Source: Sphingobacterium sp. N143 | Lineage (GTDB): Bacteria; Bacteroidota; Bacteroidia; Sphingobacteriales; Sphingobacteriaceae | Reading direction: 5' to 3' | Assembly: GCF_030325625.1 (NCBI RefSeq) | Contig: NZ_JACAIS010000002.1 | Span: 83,813 to 147,812 of the forward strand | Length of the DNA stretch: 64,000 bases | Shown: positions 45,614 to 54,517 of the stretch, in pieces | Layout: each line of letters opens with the position of its first letter | Numbering within the stretch: position 1 is the first letter of the stretch | Program-made: the position numbers and the translations under genes | Notes under the pieces: generated by a model | Database searches by the model: none | What the model saw: the letters and a program-made list of their open reading frames with translations, nothing else | Told to the model about the DNA's origin: nothing

Positions 45614-47923
45614 ATGCTATTTACTGTTCTATCAGGACTAATAACATCGAGCCTTATTGTTCCATTTGGTAGATTCCTCAAAACCAAATGGGGTTTTATT
45701 CTCGCATTTTTACCGGTATTCCTATTTCTATATTATCTAAAATTTGTGATCCCCATAGGCCAGGGCTCCTATTTTATACAATCTACGGCATGGGTACCTT
45801 CCTTGGGCATCAATCTGGACCTCAAACTGGATGGACTGTCTTTACTTTTCACCTTACTGATCACTGGAATTGGCGCCTGTATATTTTTTTATGCGCAGGC
45901 ATACCTCAAAGGACATCAGTATATTGATCGGTTCTTCGGTTACCTCTGCCTGTTTATGTCGGCCATGTTGGGCCTGGTACTTTCAGATAATATGCTGCTG
46001 CTATTTATCTTTTGGGAATTGACATCAATTAGTTCCTTTTTTCTAATCGGATTCAATAATGATAGTGCAGACTCCCGAAAGAGTGCAATGACTGCTCTGT
46101 CTATTACAGGTTTCGGGGGGTTCTTTCTTCTTGCTGGTTTTGTATTGATGGGCAATATCGCAGGCACCTATCAGATTACCGAACTTTTGGGAAAAGCAAC
46201 TGTGATTCAACAACATCCGCTCTTTCCGCTCCTATTTGGGTTGGTAGCTCTTGGTGCCATTACAAAATCCGCACAATTTCCTTTTCATTTCTGGTTGCCG
46301 GGAGCCATGAAGGCCCCCACACCAGTCTCTGCTTACCTGCACTCTGCCACCATGGTAAAGGCCGGAATATACTTATTGGCACGTTTTTCACCAATTCTTG
46401 GCGGGAATCCCGTCTGGGCATATACGCTGATGGCGATCGGAGGAATCACGATGCTCTATGCTGCATTTCATTCGCTCTTCAGGACAGATTTAAAAGGTGT
46501 ATTAGCCTATTCTACCATTTCGGCACTGGGGATACTCGTGTTTTTACTGGGGCTTGGATCAAAGGAAGCGGTTATTGCCGCTAGCGTATTCATCCTTGTC
46601 CATGCGCTCTATAAGGCAGCCATGTTTTTGATTACAGGCATTATCGATCATGAAACGGGAACACGTGACCTGACGGTATTACGGGGCCTACGCAAGGTAT
46701 TACTACCGGTCGCCATTGCTGGTTTCTTGGCGGCTTTATCAAGTGCCGGTGTGCCATTGACCCTGGGTTTTATTGGAAAAGATCTGATTTACGAAGCAAC
46801 GTTGCACGCAGACCATAACCTGTTCCTTTACTTAACCATTGCTGCTGTGGCGACAAATATTTTATTGGTCTCGGCAGGATTTATGGCCGGAATAAAACCA
46901 TTCATGGGTAAGCTTCCGGAGCAGTTTGAACAACTTCATCTACCCTATAAATCCATGTGGGTCCCCCCATTGCTATTATCCATACTAGGGGTAATAGCGG
47001 GTTGTATACCAGGATTTATCGGTGACTGGATTGCTGGTCCTGCCGCCAAAAGCATATTGGCTCAACAAGAGGTATTTCAATTGAAAATATGGCATGGGTT
47101 TAATCTTGTGCTGCTGCTGAGCGCAATAACCATAATCACCGGTACATTAGTCTTTATTGCAAATAAACCCAGCAACAAAAAATTGACCTGGATCGCTAGG
47201 TTCAATACAATTGCACCGGAAAACATCTTCAAGATGTGCATTCGGGAACTGATGTTGTTTTCGGCATTTTTTACCAGCAAAATGCATAATGGTTACCTGC
47301 GGTCTTATTTATTGAAGATGATTCTTTTTGCGGAGTTATTGATAGGTTATCAGCTTTATTTAGGGGGACCACTACATATCAAATGGGAAAATCTTTCGCC
47401 AGTCAGTTTTTATGAAGTTACAACGGTATGCATCTTAGTAGGAGCAATTTTATTGACCATCCGTACTTCATCACGTCTAACAGCTGTCGTAGCGACCAGT
47501 GTTGTCGGTTATGCCATATGTCTGATTTTTGTGTTTTATAGTGCGCCGGATTTAGCCATGACGCAATTTACCATTGACACACTGACCGTTGTCTTGTTTG
47601 TATTAGTATTATTCAAATTACCCTCTTTTCTCAATTTGGCAAACAAAAGGACACTAATTCGTGACGCTGTGGTAGCCCTGATCTTTGGAGTCATGCTTTC
47701 CATGGTCGCATTGCGTGTTTTACATGAACCGACAACAACGAATATCAGTGACTTTTATGGCGATTATGCCTATGTGCTGGCCAAAGGAAAAAATGTGGTC
47801 AATGTCCTGCTGGTAGACTTTAGAGGCTTTGATACCATGTTTGAAATTGTGGTATTGAGCATCGCAGCACTTGGTGTATACAGTTTATTGAAATTACGAT
47901 TAAAATCATCTGATAAAGAATAA
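45614..47923 (+). CDS. mrpA: Mrp Na+(Li+)/H+ antiporter subunit A
   Basis: A 769-residue, roughly 20-helix membrane protein homologous to complex I NuoL. The proton-path stretch KAPTPVSAYLHSATMVKAGIYLLARFSP (near residues 232-260) carries the conserved lysine and histidine. HALYKAAMFLITGIIDHETGTRDL is the second signature. The C-terminal part contains the MbhD- and MbhE-like segments (FYSAPDLAMTQFTIDTLTVVLFVLVL), so it is a full MrpA and not a truncated one. It is the first gene of the operon. A 100-base gap separates it from mrpB, unlike the overlapping later genes. Confidence 0.93.
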   Translation: MLFTVLSGLITSSLIVPFGRFLKTKWGFILAFLPVFLFLYYLKFVIPIGQGSYFIQSTAWVPSLGINLDLKLDGLSLLFTLLITGIGACIFFYAQAYLKGHQYIDRFFGYLCLFMSAMLGLVLSDNMLLLFIFWELTSISSFFLIGFNNDSADSRKSAMTALSITGFGGFFLLAGFVLMGNIAGTYQITELLGKATVIQQHPLFPLLFGLVALGAITKSAQFPFHFWLPGAMKAPTPVSAYLHSATMVKAGIYLLARFSPILGGNPVWAYTLMAIGGITMLYAAFHSLFRTDLKGVLAYSTISALGILVFLLGLGSKEAVIAASVFILVHALYKAAMFLITGIIDHETGTRDLTVLRGLRKVLLPVAIAGFLAALSSAGVPLTLGFIGKDLIYEATLHADHNLFLYLTIAAVATNILLVSAGFMAGIKPFMGKLPEQFEQLHLPYKSMWVPPLLLSILGVIAGCIPGFIGDWIAGPAAKSILAQQEVFQLKIWHGFNLVLLLSAITIITGTLVFIANKPSNKKLTWIARFNTIAPENIFKMCIRELMLFSAFFTSKMHNGYLRSYLLKMILFAELLIGYQLYLGGPLHIKWENLSPVSFYEVTTVCILVGAILLTIRTSSRLTAVVATSVVGYAICLIFVFYSAPDLAMTQFTIDTLTVVLFVLVLFKLPSFLNLANKRTLIRDAVVALIFGVMLSMVALRVLHEPTTTNISDFYGDYAYVLAKGKNVVNVLLVDFRGFDTMFEIVVLSIAALGVYSLLKLRLKSSDKE

Positions 47924-47964
47924 CAATAAAAGGTTAAAATTTTACAAAAAAGAGAATCAGTTGG

Positions 47965-48023
47965 AATGCCTCAGGCTTGTACAACCAAAATCTCAATACT
48001 CAGATCTAACTACTCAATACTAA
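47965..48023 (-). repeat. Dispersed 59-base intergenic repeat, copy 2
   Basis: The complement aligns gap-free with 24576-24634, with 7 mismatches. The repeat fills most of the mrpA-mrpB gap and ends at the base just before the mrpB start codon (48024). Confidence 0.75.
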
Positions 48024-48443
48024 ATGAACAGTACCATATTACAAACAGCGACTCGATATCTTTTACCTATACTGCTGCTTTTTTCGGTATTCCTTCTGTT
48101 GCGGGGGCATTATTACCCGGGCGGCGGATTTGTCGGCGGCTTGGTTGCTTCCATTGCTTTTGTACTGCACAGCTTTGCTTTCGGTACCCAGAATACCATG
48201 AAGCTGATACAATACAAGCCACTGTCCCTTATTCCAATCGGCTTAGGGATTGCTGCGATCAGCATGTTTCTACCGACTTTCTTTGGATATCCGGTTATGA
48301 CCGGACTTTGGCTGCAAGAAAAAATACCCGTAATCGGCATGATCGGAACAGCTTTATTTTTTGACCTCGGTGTTTATTTCGTCGTCATCGGGGTCGTATT
48401 AACGATTTTATTTACAATTGCTTTAAACACAGAAGAGGAATAA
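48024..48443 (+). CDS. mrpB: Mrp antiporter subunit B
   Basis: A 139-residue membrane protein with four hydrophobic segments. [28 protein letters not shown] is the MrpB/MnhB hallmark (the HxPGGGF motif). It starts directly after the dispersed repeat, with no room for a leader of its own, so translation probably depends on read-through from mrpA. Its last base is the first base of mrpC (TAATG). All seven subunits are needed for a working complex in studied bacteria. Confidence 0.92.
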   Translation: MNSTILQTATRYLLPILLLFSVFLLLRGHYYPGGGFVGGLVASIAFVLHSFAFGTQNTMKLIQYKPLSLIPIGLGIAAISMFLPTFFGYPVMTGLWLQEKIPVIGMIGTALFFDLGVYFVVIGVVLTILFTIALNTEEE

Positions 48444-48799
48444 TGGAACTGATTCTCGTATTATTAATCGGTATTTTATACGCTGCTGGAATATACCTCA
48501 TCTTGCGCCGAAGTATGGTGAAGCTCCTATTGGGTATTATGCTATTGGGGAATGGCACCAATATATTGATCTTTTTACTGGGTAATATTATCAAAGGAAA
48601 GCCACCTATTATCGGACCCGACTTAAAGGTATTTACAGATATTTATGCGGACCCGATTCCGCAGGCACTTATATTGACGGCCATCGTTATTAGTTTTGGA
48701 TTGACATCATTTGCGATTGTATTGCTCAAGCGTGTTTATGCATTATTGGGTACGGATGATTTGGATGATTTGAATACGCCGGAGGAAGAAGATATATGA
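48443..48799 (+). CDS. mrpC: Mrp antiporter subunit C
   Basis: A 118-residue NuoK homologue with three hydrophobic helices. GIYLILRRSMVKLLLGIMLLGNGTNILIFLLG and DPIPQALILTAIVISFGLTSFAIVLL are the diagnostic stretches of MrpC/MnhC. The start overlaps mrpB by one base and the end overlaps mrpD by four. The acidic C-terminal tail (GTDDLDDLNTPEEEDI) is cytoplasmic. Confidence 0.93.
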   Translation: MELILVLLIGILYAAGIYLILRRSMVKLLLGIMLLGNGTNILIFLLGNIIKGKPPIIGPDLKVFTDIYADPIPQALILTAIVISFGLTSFAIVLLKRVYALLGTDDLDDLNTPEEEDI

Positions 48800-50313
48800 T
48801 AGACAATCAGATTATTGCCACTGTTATCGTGCACCTATTTATCGCTATTATCCAGTTAATGTTATGGCGAAAATCTACTGCGCAGCGTTTTTTGAGTGTT
48901 GGAGGAAGCCTATTGGCACTGATGCTCGCCTTTAAACTTTTTTTTAAGGTATATGATGATGGAATTTTGACCATGAATGCAGCCAATTGGAAAGCGCCCT
49001 TTGGTATTGTATTCGTTGCCGATCTTTTCAGCAGTACCCTTGTTGTGCTGACTTCAATCGCTGGATTGGCTGTTTCTATCTTTTCCTGTGTTGGTGTGGG
49101 GCGACAGCGTATTCTGTACGGTTATTTTCCCATCTTCCACTTCCTGATGATGGGTTTAAATGGAGCTTTTCTAACCGGCGATATTTTCAACCTCTATGTT
49201 TGGTTTGAGGTGATTATTATTTCCTCCTTTGTGCTGATGACATTAGGTGGGCGAAAATCCCAGCTGGAAGGTGCCGTCAAGTATATGGCCATGAACATCC
49301 TGGCTTCTACATTCTTTCTCACCGGTATTGGTATTCTATATGGCATCACGGGTTCATTAAATATGGCCGATCTTGCCCTACGGATTCCCAAAATACAGAA
49401 TCAGGCGCTGGTAGAGATCACAGCAACCTTTTTTCTCATCGGTTTTGGTATTAAATCAGCTGTATTCCCGCTTTATTTTTGGCTACCCTCATCTTATCAT
49501 ACGCCCCCCTCAGCGGTGGCAGCAACATTTGGTGGACTATTGACCAAAGTGGGTATCTATGCCTTGTTTAGGGTCTTCTCCCTATTATTTATTCCCAATC
49601 ATTTCACCAGGGAGCTCTTGATTATTTTAGCGATATTAACCATTTTAACAGGTGCTTTTGGGGCGTTGATCAAGACAAATATCCGCAGGTTGTTCTCCTA
49701 TCTGATTGTCTGCCATATTGGCTTTATGATCGGTGGACTTGGTTTATATAGCAAATGGGCCTTATTGGGGGCTGTTTTTTATCTAATCCACGATATTATG
49801 GTAAAAACAAACCTATTCTTAATGGCCGGGGTGATTCGGCAGTTGCGGGGCACCATGGATATGCATAAACTTGGCGGTCTATATGCACAATATCCGAAGA
49901 TTTCGCTGCTTTTTGCCATCGTGCTCTTTTCCTTGGTTGGCATCCCCCCTCTTTCGGGGTTTTGGCCTAAGATATACTTGTTCAAAGATGCTTTCCAGCT
50001 GGAAAAATATGCTTTCGCAGGTGCCTTGATCATCGGAAGTTTGATTACATTGATCGTCATCGCCAACATGTGGACACAGGTATTTTGGAAAAATATTCCC
50101 GACCCAGCAGCGACAGAAGATAAATTTGTCCAGATGATTGGATATAAAAAGGCTATGCTGCTATTACCGGTTATTATCTTAGCTTCAGCATCGCTCTATA
50201 TCGGACTGAATGCTGAGGCCATCATTCATGTTGCAGATCAGATCGCAACAGAGCTATTGGATACTTCACCTTATATACAGGCTGTATTGGGAGGGCAGAA
50301 ACAATATGATTAA
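48796..50313 (+). CDS. mrpD: Mrp antiporter subunit D
   Basis: A 505-residue NuoM/N-like proton-channel subunit with about 14 helices. LTGDIFNLYVWFEVIIISSFVLM carries the conserved acidic residue in the fifth helix. GIKSAVFPLYFWLPSSYHTPPSAVAATFGGLLTKVGIYAL holds the conserved lysine of the proton path. FYLIHDIMVKTNLFLMAGVI follows. It overlaps mrpC by four bases and mrpE by eight. Confidence 0.93.
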   Translation: MIDNQIIATVIVHLFIAIIQLMLWRKSTAQRFLSVGGSLLALMLAFKLFFKVYDDGILTMNAANWKAPFGIVFVADLFSSTLVVLTSIAGLAVSIFSCVGVGRQRILYGYFPIFHFLMMGLNGAFLTGDIFNLYVWFEVIIISSFVLMTLGGRKSQLEGAVKYMAMNILASTFFLTGIGILYGITGSLNMADLALRIPKIQNQALVEITATFFLIGFGIKSAVFPLYFWLPSSYHTPPSAVAATFGGLLTKVGIYALFRVFSLLFIPNHFTRELLIILAILTILTGAFGALIKTNIRRLFSYLIVCHIGFMIGGLGLYSKWALLGAVFYLIHDIMVKTNLFLMAGVIRQLRGTMDMHKLGGLYAQYPKISLLFAIVLFSLVGIPPLSGFWPKIYLFKDAFQLEKYAFAGALIIGSLITLIVIANMWTQVFWKNIPDPAATEDKFVQMIGYKKAMLLLPVIILASASLYIGLNAEAIIHVADQIATELLDTSPYIQAVLGGQKQYD

Positions 50314-50782
50314 ACAGTTTTTAATGAACCTGATGCTATCGTTTATCTGGGTGGCACTGACAGGTTCCATGTATTATACGAATTTCTTATTTGGGTTCAT
50401 GCTTGGCTTTGCCATTCTGTGGATCATGAATAAAAACGAGGTTGACCAGCGCTACTTCTACCGTGTTCCAAAGACATTGAGTTTTATTCTTTTTTTTCTA
50501 TGGGAGATGATTGTTGCCAATATCCAGGTTGCCTATGATGTCATCACGCCCAAGTTTTTTATAAAACCAGCGATCGTCAAATACCCGATGGACGCAAAAA
50601 CAGATCTGGAAATCAATCTGCTTTCAACTTTCATCTCTTTGACACCAGGAACATTAATCTTAGATGTCAGTGAGGACAAAAAAACGCTTTTTATCCATGT
50701 GATGTATATGAAGAGCAAGGAACAGTTTGTCTCCACACTCAAAAACAATGTTGAACGAAGACTTTTAGAAATATTAAGATGA
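50306..50782 (+). CDS. mrpE: Mrp antiporter subunit E
   Basis: A 158-residue protein with two or three N-terminal hydrophobic segments and a soluble C-terminal half. ANIQVAYDVITPKFFIKPAIVKYP and LLSTFISLTPGTLILDVSEDKKTLFIHVMY are diagnostic of MrpE/MnhE. I start it at ATG 50306 (MIKQFLMN), which overlaps mrpD by eight bases and gives the usual length; a longer frame upstream lies inside mrpD. It may help assembly or stability of the complex rather than transport. Confidence 0.92.
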   Translation: MIKQFLMNLMLSFIWVALTGSMYYTNFLFGFMLGFAILWIMNKNEVDQRYFYRVPKTLSFILFFLWEMIVANIQVAYDVITPKFFIKPAIVKYPMDAKTDLEINLLSTFISLTPGTLILDVSEDKKTLFIHVMYMKSKEQFVSTLKNNVERRLLEILR

Positions 50783-51054
50783 CCTTAACTATTTATTTCG
50801 ATTATGTTATCCTCCCGATATTGACCCTTTCGGTCATATTGGCGTTTATACGTTTGTATAAAGGCCCCCAGATCTTTGATCGGGTCATTGCTTTGGATCT
50901 CATTATTACCATTGGAATTGGAATCATCACTGTATATAGTATACGTACCGCCCAGGAAGTATTCTTGGATATTGCCATGATCTTGGCACTGATTGCATTT
51001 TTAGGGACCATAGCCTTTTCATTTTATTTAGAAAAACAACGTAACGATGATTGA
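50779..51054 (+). CDS. mrpF: Mrp antiporter subunit F
   Basis: A 91-residue protein with three hydrophobic helices. RLYKGPQIFDRVIALDLIITIGIGIIT is the MrpF/MnhF hallmark (the GPxxxDRVxALD motif). Overlaps mrpE by four bases (ATGA) and mrpG by eight. Homologues in other species also act in bile-salt or cholate efflux, which has not been shown for this lineage. Confidence 0.92.
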   Translation: MTLTIYFDYVILPILTLSVILAFIRLYKGPQIFDRVIALDLIITIGIGIITVYSIRTAQEVFLDIAMILALIAFLGTIAFSFYLEKQRNDD

Positions 51055-51397
51055 TATTACTTTAGCAATTTTGAGCACTATTGGTGCACTCGCCATCTTG
51101 TTTGCTTCTATTGGCATATTGAGGATGCCTGATTTTTATCTGCGTCTATCCGTTACGGTCAAGGCTGCTACATTAGGTGTTGGGCTTTTATTGATCTGTG
51201 CAGCAATGACTTTCCCAGATGTTTCGGTGACAACTAAGGCGATAGCTATTGGATTTTTTTTAATCCTAACAGCTCCCGTTGCTGCCCACATGATCGGGCG
51301 GGCGGCCTATATACAACGTGTAAAGACCTGGAAAGGAACGACACTAAACGATCTTGAAAAGGAAGGCAAACTGGATTGCAGAAAAGAAGATTTTTAG
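51047..51397 (+). CDS. mrpG: Mrp antiporter subunit G
   Basis: A 116-residue protein with three helices and a polar C-terminal tail. ASIGILRMPDFYLRLSVTVKAATLGVGLLLI and LILTAPVAAHMIGRAAYIQRV match MrpG/MnhG. Last gene of the operon; the bidirectional terminator starts 37 bases after its stop. With A-F this is a complete seven-subunit group 1 type mrp operon. Confidence 0.92.
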   Translation: MIDITLAILSTIGALAILFASIGILRMPDFYLRLSVTVKAATLGVGLLLICAAMTFPDVSVTTKAIAIGFFLILTAPVAAHMIGRAAYIQRVKTWKGTTLNDLEKEGKLDCRKEDF

Positions 51398-51433
51398 GGG
51401 AGCTTCTCAACCCCTGATTAAACATAAAAAAAA

Positions 51434-51470
51434 CAAGGCCTTAAAAATAGTATTTAAGGCCTTTGTATTT
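51434..51470. terminator. Bidirectional terminator between mrpG and the lactonase gene
   Basis: CAAGGCCTTAAA / TTTAAGGCCTTTG stem with a short A/T loop, A-rich before and T-rich after. It closes the mrp operon and can also end the converging gene. Confidence 0.85.
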
Positions 51471-51489
51471 CCACCGGCATTCCTGTCCG

Positions 51490-52581
51490 TCAAAAGATAA
51501 TGCAAACAGGCGCCGGAACAGTAATTTCTTTACCGGCATCGGTCAGTAATCCTGTTTTTGTATCACGTTTAAACAACACAATATTATTCGTGTACTGATT
51601 GGCCACCAACAGGTATTTCCCATCTGGAGAAAGATTAAAATTACGTGGTCCATTTCCTTTCACAGCTGTATTGGAAAGTTTCTTTAATTCGCCATCTTTT
51701 TCCACTGAAAAGGTAGCAATGGTATTGGCATCGCCCCGATTTGTTGCATATAGGAATTTTCCATCAGCGGAAACCTTGATATCTGCCCCACCATTTTTAC
51801 CGTCAAAACCTTCAGGATTAATCTCATATGTACGTTGATACATCCAGTCAGTACCTTCCTTTTTATACGATGCAATTTGACCGGTCATTTCCAGGATCAC
51901 ATAAAGAAATTTCTCTTTCTTATCAAATGCGATATGTCTTGGGCCACCACCTGCGGGCGTAAAGAAATCTTCAGGTTCTTCAGAAAGGCTATATAAATTC
52001 CCTGATTTATTGACCGTATAGGCAGAAATCTGGTCCATTCCCAGATCCTGTATATACAATCGCTCCCCCTTCTTGGAGAAGAAAGCAGAGTGTACATGCG
52101 GCTTGTCCTGCCGGCTCGGGTCCACACCTTTACCTTCATGCTGTATCAGGCGGTTTCTTTTACTGAGGACCCCATTGCTTTCCAGGTCAAACAGGGCTGC
52201 AGAGCCACCACCATAATTGGCCACAGCCAGAAAACTCCCTTTCGGGTGGACCTCAACAAAACAGGGTGATTCGCCACCGGAAGGAAGGGAATTCAGAAAT
52301 GTCAGCTGGCCATCCTTAAATGAATAAGCAGAAACGGTTCCTTCCTCATTTGGGACCTCATTGACTGCATAAACAAAATTGTTATTCCGGGCCAGAAACG
52401 AAGGATCCTTACTTTCCTGTGTACTGATCAATGAAGCCTCACCAGTCTTCGTATCAAAATTATACACATAGATCCCCTTACTTTCGGTGTTGTTGGTATA
52501 GGTTCCCACAAACATCGGAATCTGTTGAGCAAAACTCGTCAAAGGTAAAAGTGTCATCAAGTAAATAAATGCTTTTTTCAT
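51490..52581 (-). CDS. Secreted lactonase, seven-bladed beta-propeller (Pgl/YkgB-like)
   Basis: A 363-residue protein of the 6-phosphogluconolactonase YkgB/YbhE family. I start it at the ATG at 52581 because it opens a clear signal peptide (MKKAFIYLMTLLPLTSFAQQ); the longer frame adds an unlikely 36-residue extension. Propeller repeats show FVGTYTNNTESKGIYVYNFD, VEVHPKGSFLAVANYGGGSAAL, GPRHIAFDKKEKFLYVILE and GPRNFNLSPDGKYLLVANQ. With a signal peptide it works in the periplasm or outside, so the cytosolic 6-phosphogluconate role is doubtful. No operon partner. Confidence 0.85.
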   Translation of the reverse strand: MKKAFIYLMTLLPLTSFAQQIPMFVGTYTNNTESKGIYVYNFDTKTGEASLISTQESKDPSFLARNNNFVYAVNEVPNEEGTVSAYSFKDGQLTFLNSLPSGGESPCFVEVHPKGSFLAVANYGGGSAALFDLESNGVLSKRNRLIQHEGKGVDPSRQDKPHVHSAFFSKKGERLYIQDLGMDQISAYTVNKSGNLYSLSEEPEDFFTPAGGGPRHIAFDKKEKFLYVILEMTGQIASYKKEGTDWMYQRTYEINPEGFDGKNGGADIKVSADGKFLYATNRGDANTIATFSVEKDGELKKLSNTAVKGNGPRNFNLSPDGKYLLVANQYTNNIVLFKRDTKTGLLTDAGKEITVPAPVCIIF

Positions 52582-53085
52582 CTGTAAATATGTTGTTAAA
52601 AGAAATGAAATGATCAGCCCAGTCCGTTGTGCAGCTTTTGCACCGACAAATCCTGGCAATTTCAAATGCAATAAATATCGTAAATACACTTGTTAAATTA
52701 GGTTAAAACCGCCTTTTCTAATAGGCAAATGCGTATTTTTAACGAATCAATTTTAACAAGTCAAAAATCCCAATTTGAAATATTGGGATTACAAAAATAA
52801 TGTTAAATAAAAATACGAATAATTCATATAATCTGATAATTTTGTGCTGTTGTTCAAAATAGTATCTCTTGAACGACAGAATCGAAAGATTATTTTGATT
52901 TAAAGCTGCGTGCGGGACAAACGCATGTACATGGTTAGTAGACAGGCCAAATGCAATAACAGCTTTGGACGTAAATACAGACGAATGGATAAGCAAGCCC
53001 GGCGCGCTCATGATAATTAACAATAAACATGAATGAATAACTTGAGTGGAATGCATTCATTTCACTTATCAATACTATAATTTAG
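52582..53085. other. 504-base region between the lactonase gene and surA
   Basis: Holds divergent promoters and one minus-strand hairpin (52761-52790). A minus-strand frame at 52739-53056 is judged unlikely to be a gene. On the + strand guanine slightly exceeds cytosine here (about 67 G to 60 C over 52681-53085 by my count). Confidence 0.5.
52761..52790 (-). terminator. Minus-strand terminator-like hairpin without an obvious gene
   Basis: AATCCCAAT / ATTGGGATT arms with a 7-base loop, followed on the minus strand by TTTTT. Whatever transcript it ends would come from the 295 bases to the right, where no convincing protein gene lies. Confidence 0.55.
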
Positions 53086-54432
53086 ATGAAAAAAAACATA
53101 TATATATTGTTTTTGTTGCTGTTTGTGTCTATTCAGGCCAGCTTTGCGCAGGGTCAGATCATTGACCGCGTTGTTGCAACTGTCGGTTCTGGAATTATCT
53201 TACAGTCGGATGTGGACATGCAATACTCGCAGTGGTTGGCGCAAGGGAATAAACCGAATGAACAATTTAAATGTGGTGTTCTTGAACAATTGATCATCCA
53301 GAAGTTACTTTCCCAACAGGCTGTGATTGACTCCATCGATGTGACAGAAACAGAAGTAGACGACAATTTGAATTCGCGTTTAAGACATATGTCACAACAG
53401 GCGGGAGGTCAAGAACGTCTTGAAAAATTCCTTAACCGTTCATTGCTGCAATATAAAGAAGAAATGCGGGCAAGTGTCTTTGAACAATTGAAAGCACAGA
53501 AGATGCAACAGAATATCGTTCAAAAAGTAGATGTTACCCCTTTGGAAGTAAAGCGTTATTTTGAGTCTTTAAATCCGGATAGCCTTCCCTATTTCAACAC
53601 CGAAGTGGAGATCGGCGAAATTGTCATGATGCCTAAACTGACGGAAGAGGAGAAAAAAGAACAGCGCGAAAAAATAGAAGGCATTCGCAAACAGATTGTG
53701 GATGGCTCAGATTTCGGAACCATGGCACGTCTATATTCTCAAGATCCTGGATCGGCAAATTTTGGTGGCGACCTGGGCTTTGGTACACGTGACAATTATG
53801 TCAAAGAATTCTCTGCGATGGCTTTCAAGCTGAAACCAGGAGAGATATCACCTATTGTGGAATCGAAATTTGGTTTTCACATTATTCAAGTGCTTGAAAG
53901 ACGCGGCGAGGAAGTACATACCCGCCACATCCTGATGAAAATTAATCCGGGCGCTGCCGCATTGGAAAGAACTAAACATAAATTGGATAGTATCTATCAA
54001 TTGGTCGTTGACAAAAAATTGGATTTTTACAATGCCGCCACCAATTATTCAGATGCAGAAGAGAGTAAGTTCAATGGTGGAATGGTGTTGAATCCTGAAG
54101 GATCCAGCCGCTCCACTGTGATTCCTATGGATGGATTGGACAAAGCTGTATTTACAGCGATTGACCCATTGAAACCCGGAGAATTTTCCAAACCAGCACA
54201 ATTCACTGATAAAACCGGAGATGTGGGCTATCGCTTCAATTACTTGAAGACCCGTATCCCGCCACATAAGGCTAATTTGGATGAAGATTTCACTAAGATC
54301 AAAGAAGCTGCAAGACAGGATAAGATCAATCGTAATCTGAGTAAATGGTTTGATGAAAAAGCCAAAACAACATTTATTGACATCAGTGACGACTTTGGCA
54401 GTTGTGAGGAGTTGAAAAAATGGAGAAAATAA
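53086..54432 (+). CDS. surA: Periplasmic peptidyl-prolyl isomerase / chaperone SurA-like
   Basis: A 448-residue periplasmic chaperone for outer-membrane proteins. The signal peptide MKKNIYILFLLLFVSIQASFA is followed by the N-terminal chaperone part (IIDRVVATVGSGIILQSDVD). Two parvulin (PpiC) domains follow, at about 175-275 (YSQDPGSANFGGDLGFGTRDNYVKEF, SKFGFHIIQVLERRGEE) and 285-385 (VHTRHILMKINPGAAALERTKHKL). The order matches SurA, and Bacteroidota homologues are of similar length. It would fold the many SusC/D barrels. Terminated by a very long hairpin. Confidence 0.85.
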   Translation: MKKNIYILFLLLFVSIQASFAQGQIIDRVVATVGSGIILQSDVDMQYSQWLAQGNKPNEQFKCGVLEQLIIQKLLSQQAVIDSIDVTETEVDDNLNSRLRHMSQQAGGQERLEKFLNRSLLQYKEEMRASVFEQLKAQKMQQNIVQKVDVTPLEVKRYFESLNPDSLPYFNTEVEIGEIVMMPKLTEEEKKEQREKIEGIRKQIVDGSDFGTMARLYSQDPGSANFGGDLGFGTRDNYVKEFSAMAFKLKPGEISPIVESKFGFHIIQVLERRGEEVHTRHILMKINPGAAALERTKHKLDSIYQLVVDKKLDFYNAATNYSDAEESKFNGGMVLNPEGSSRSTVIPMDGLDKAVFTAIDPLKPGEFSKPAQFTDKTGDVGYRFNYLKTRIPPHKANLDEDFTKIKEAARQDKINRNLSKWFDEKAKTTFIDISDDFGSCEELKKWRK

Positions 54433-54455
54433 ATACGTTAACGATACACTGATCA

Positions 54456-54508
54456 ACAACATAAAAAAAGACTTGATGTATGTACATCAAGTCTTTTTTA
54501 TGTTGTTC
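54456..54508. terminator. Long bidirectional terminator hairpin
   Basis: About 25-bp arms centred near 54481: AAGACTTGATGTA / TACATCAAGTCTT with A runs before, T runs after and CAACAT/ATGTTG outside. It lies 24 bases after surA and directly ahead of the stop of the converging gene. Confidence 0.85.
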
Positions 54509-54517
54509 TTCCTGTTG

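Noticed and set aside
50210..50305. N-terminal extension of mrpE
   Set aside because: It lies inside mrpD, would give 190 residues against the usual length near 160, and the ATG at 50306 has the standard 8-base overlap.
52739..53056. 105-residue minus-strand frame upstream of surA
   Set aside because: It runs through a terminator-like hairpin near its own end, has no family-like stretches, and occupies the surA promoter region.
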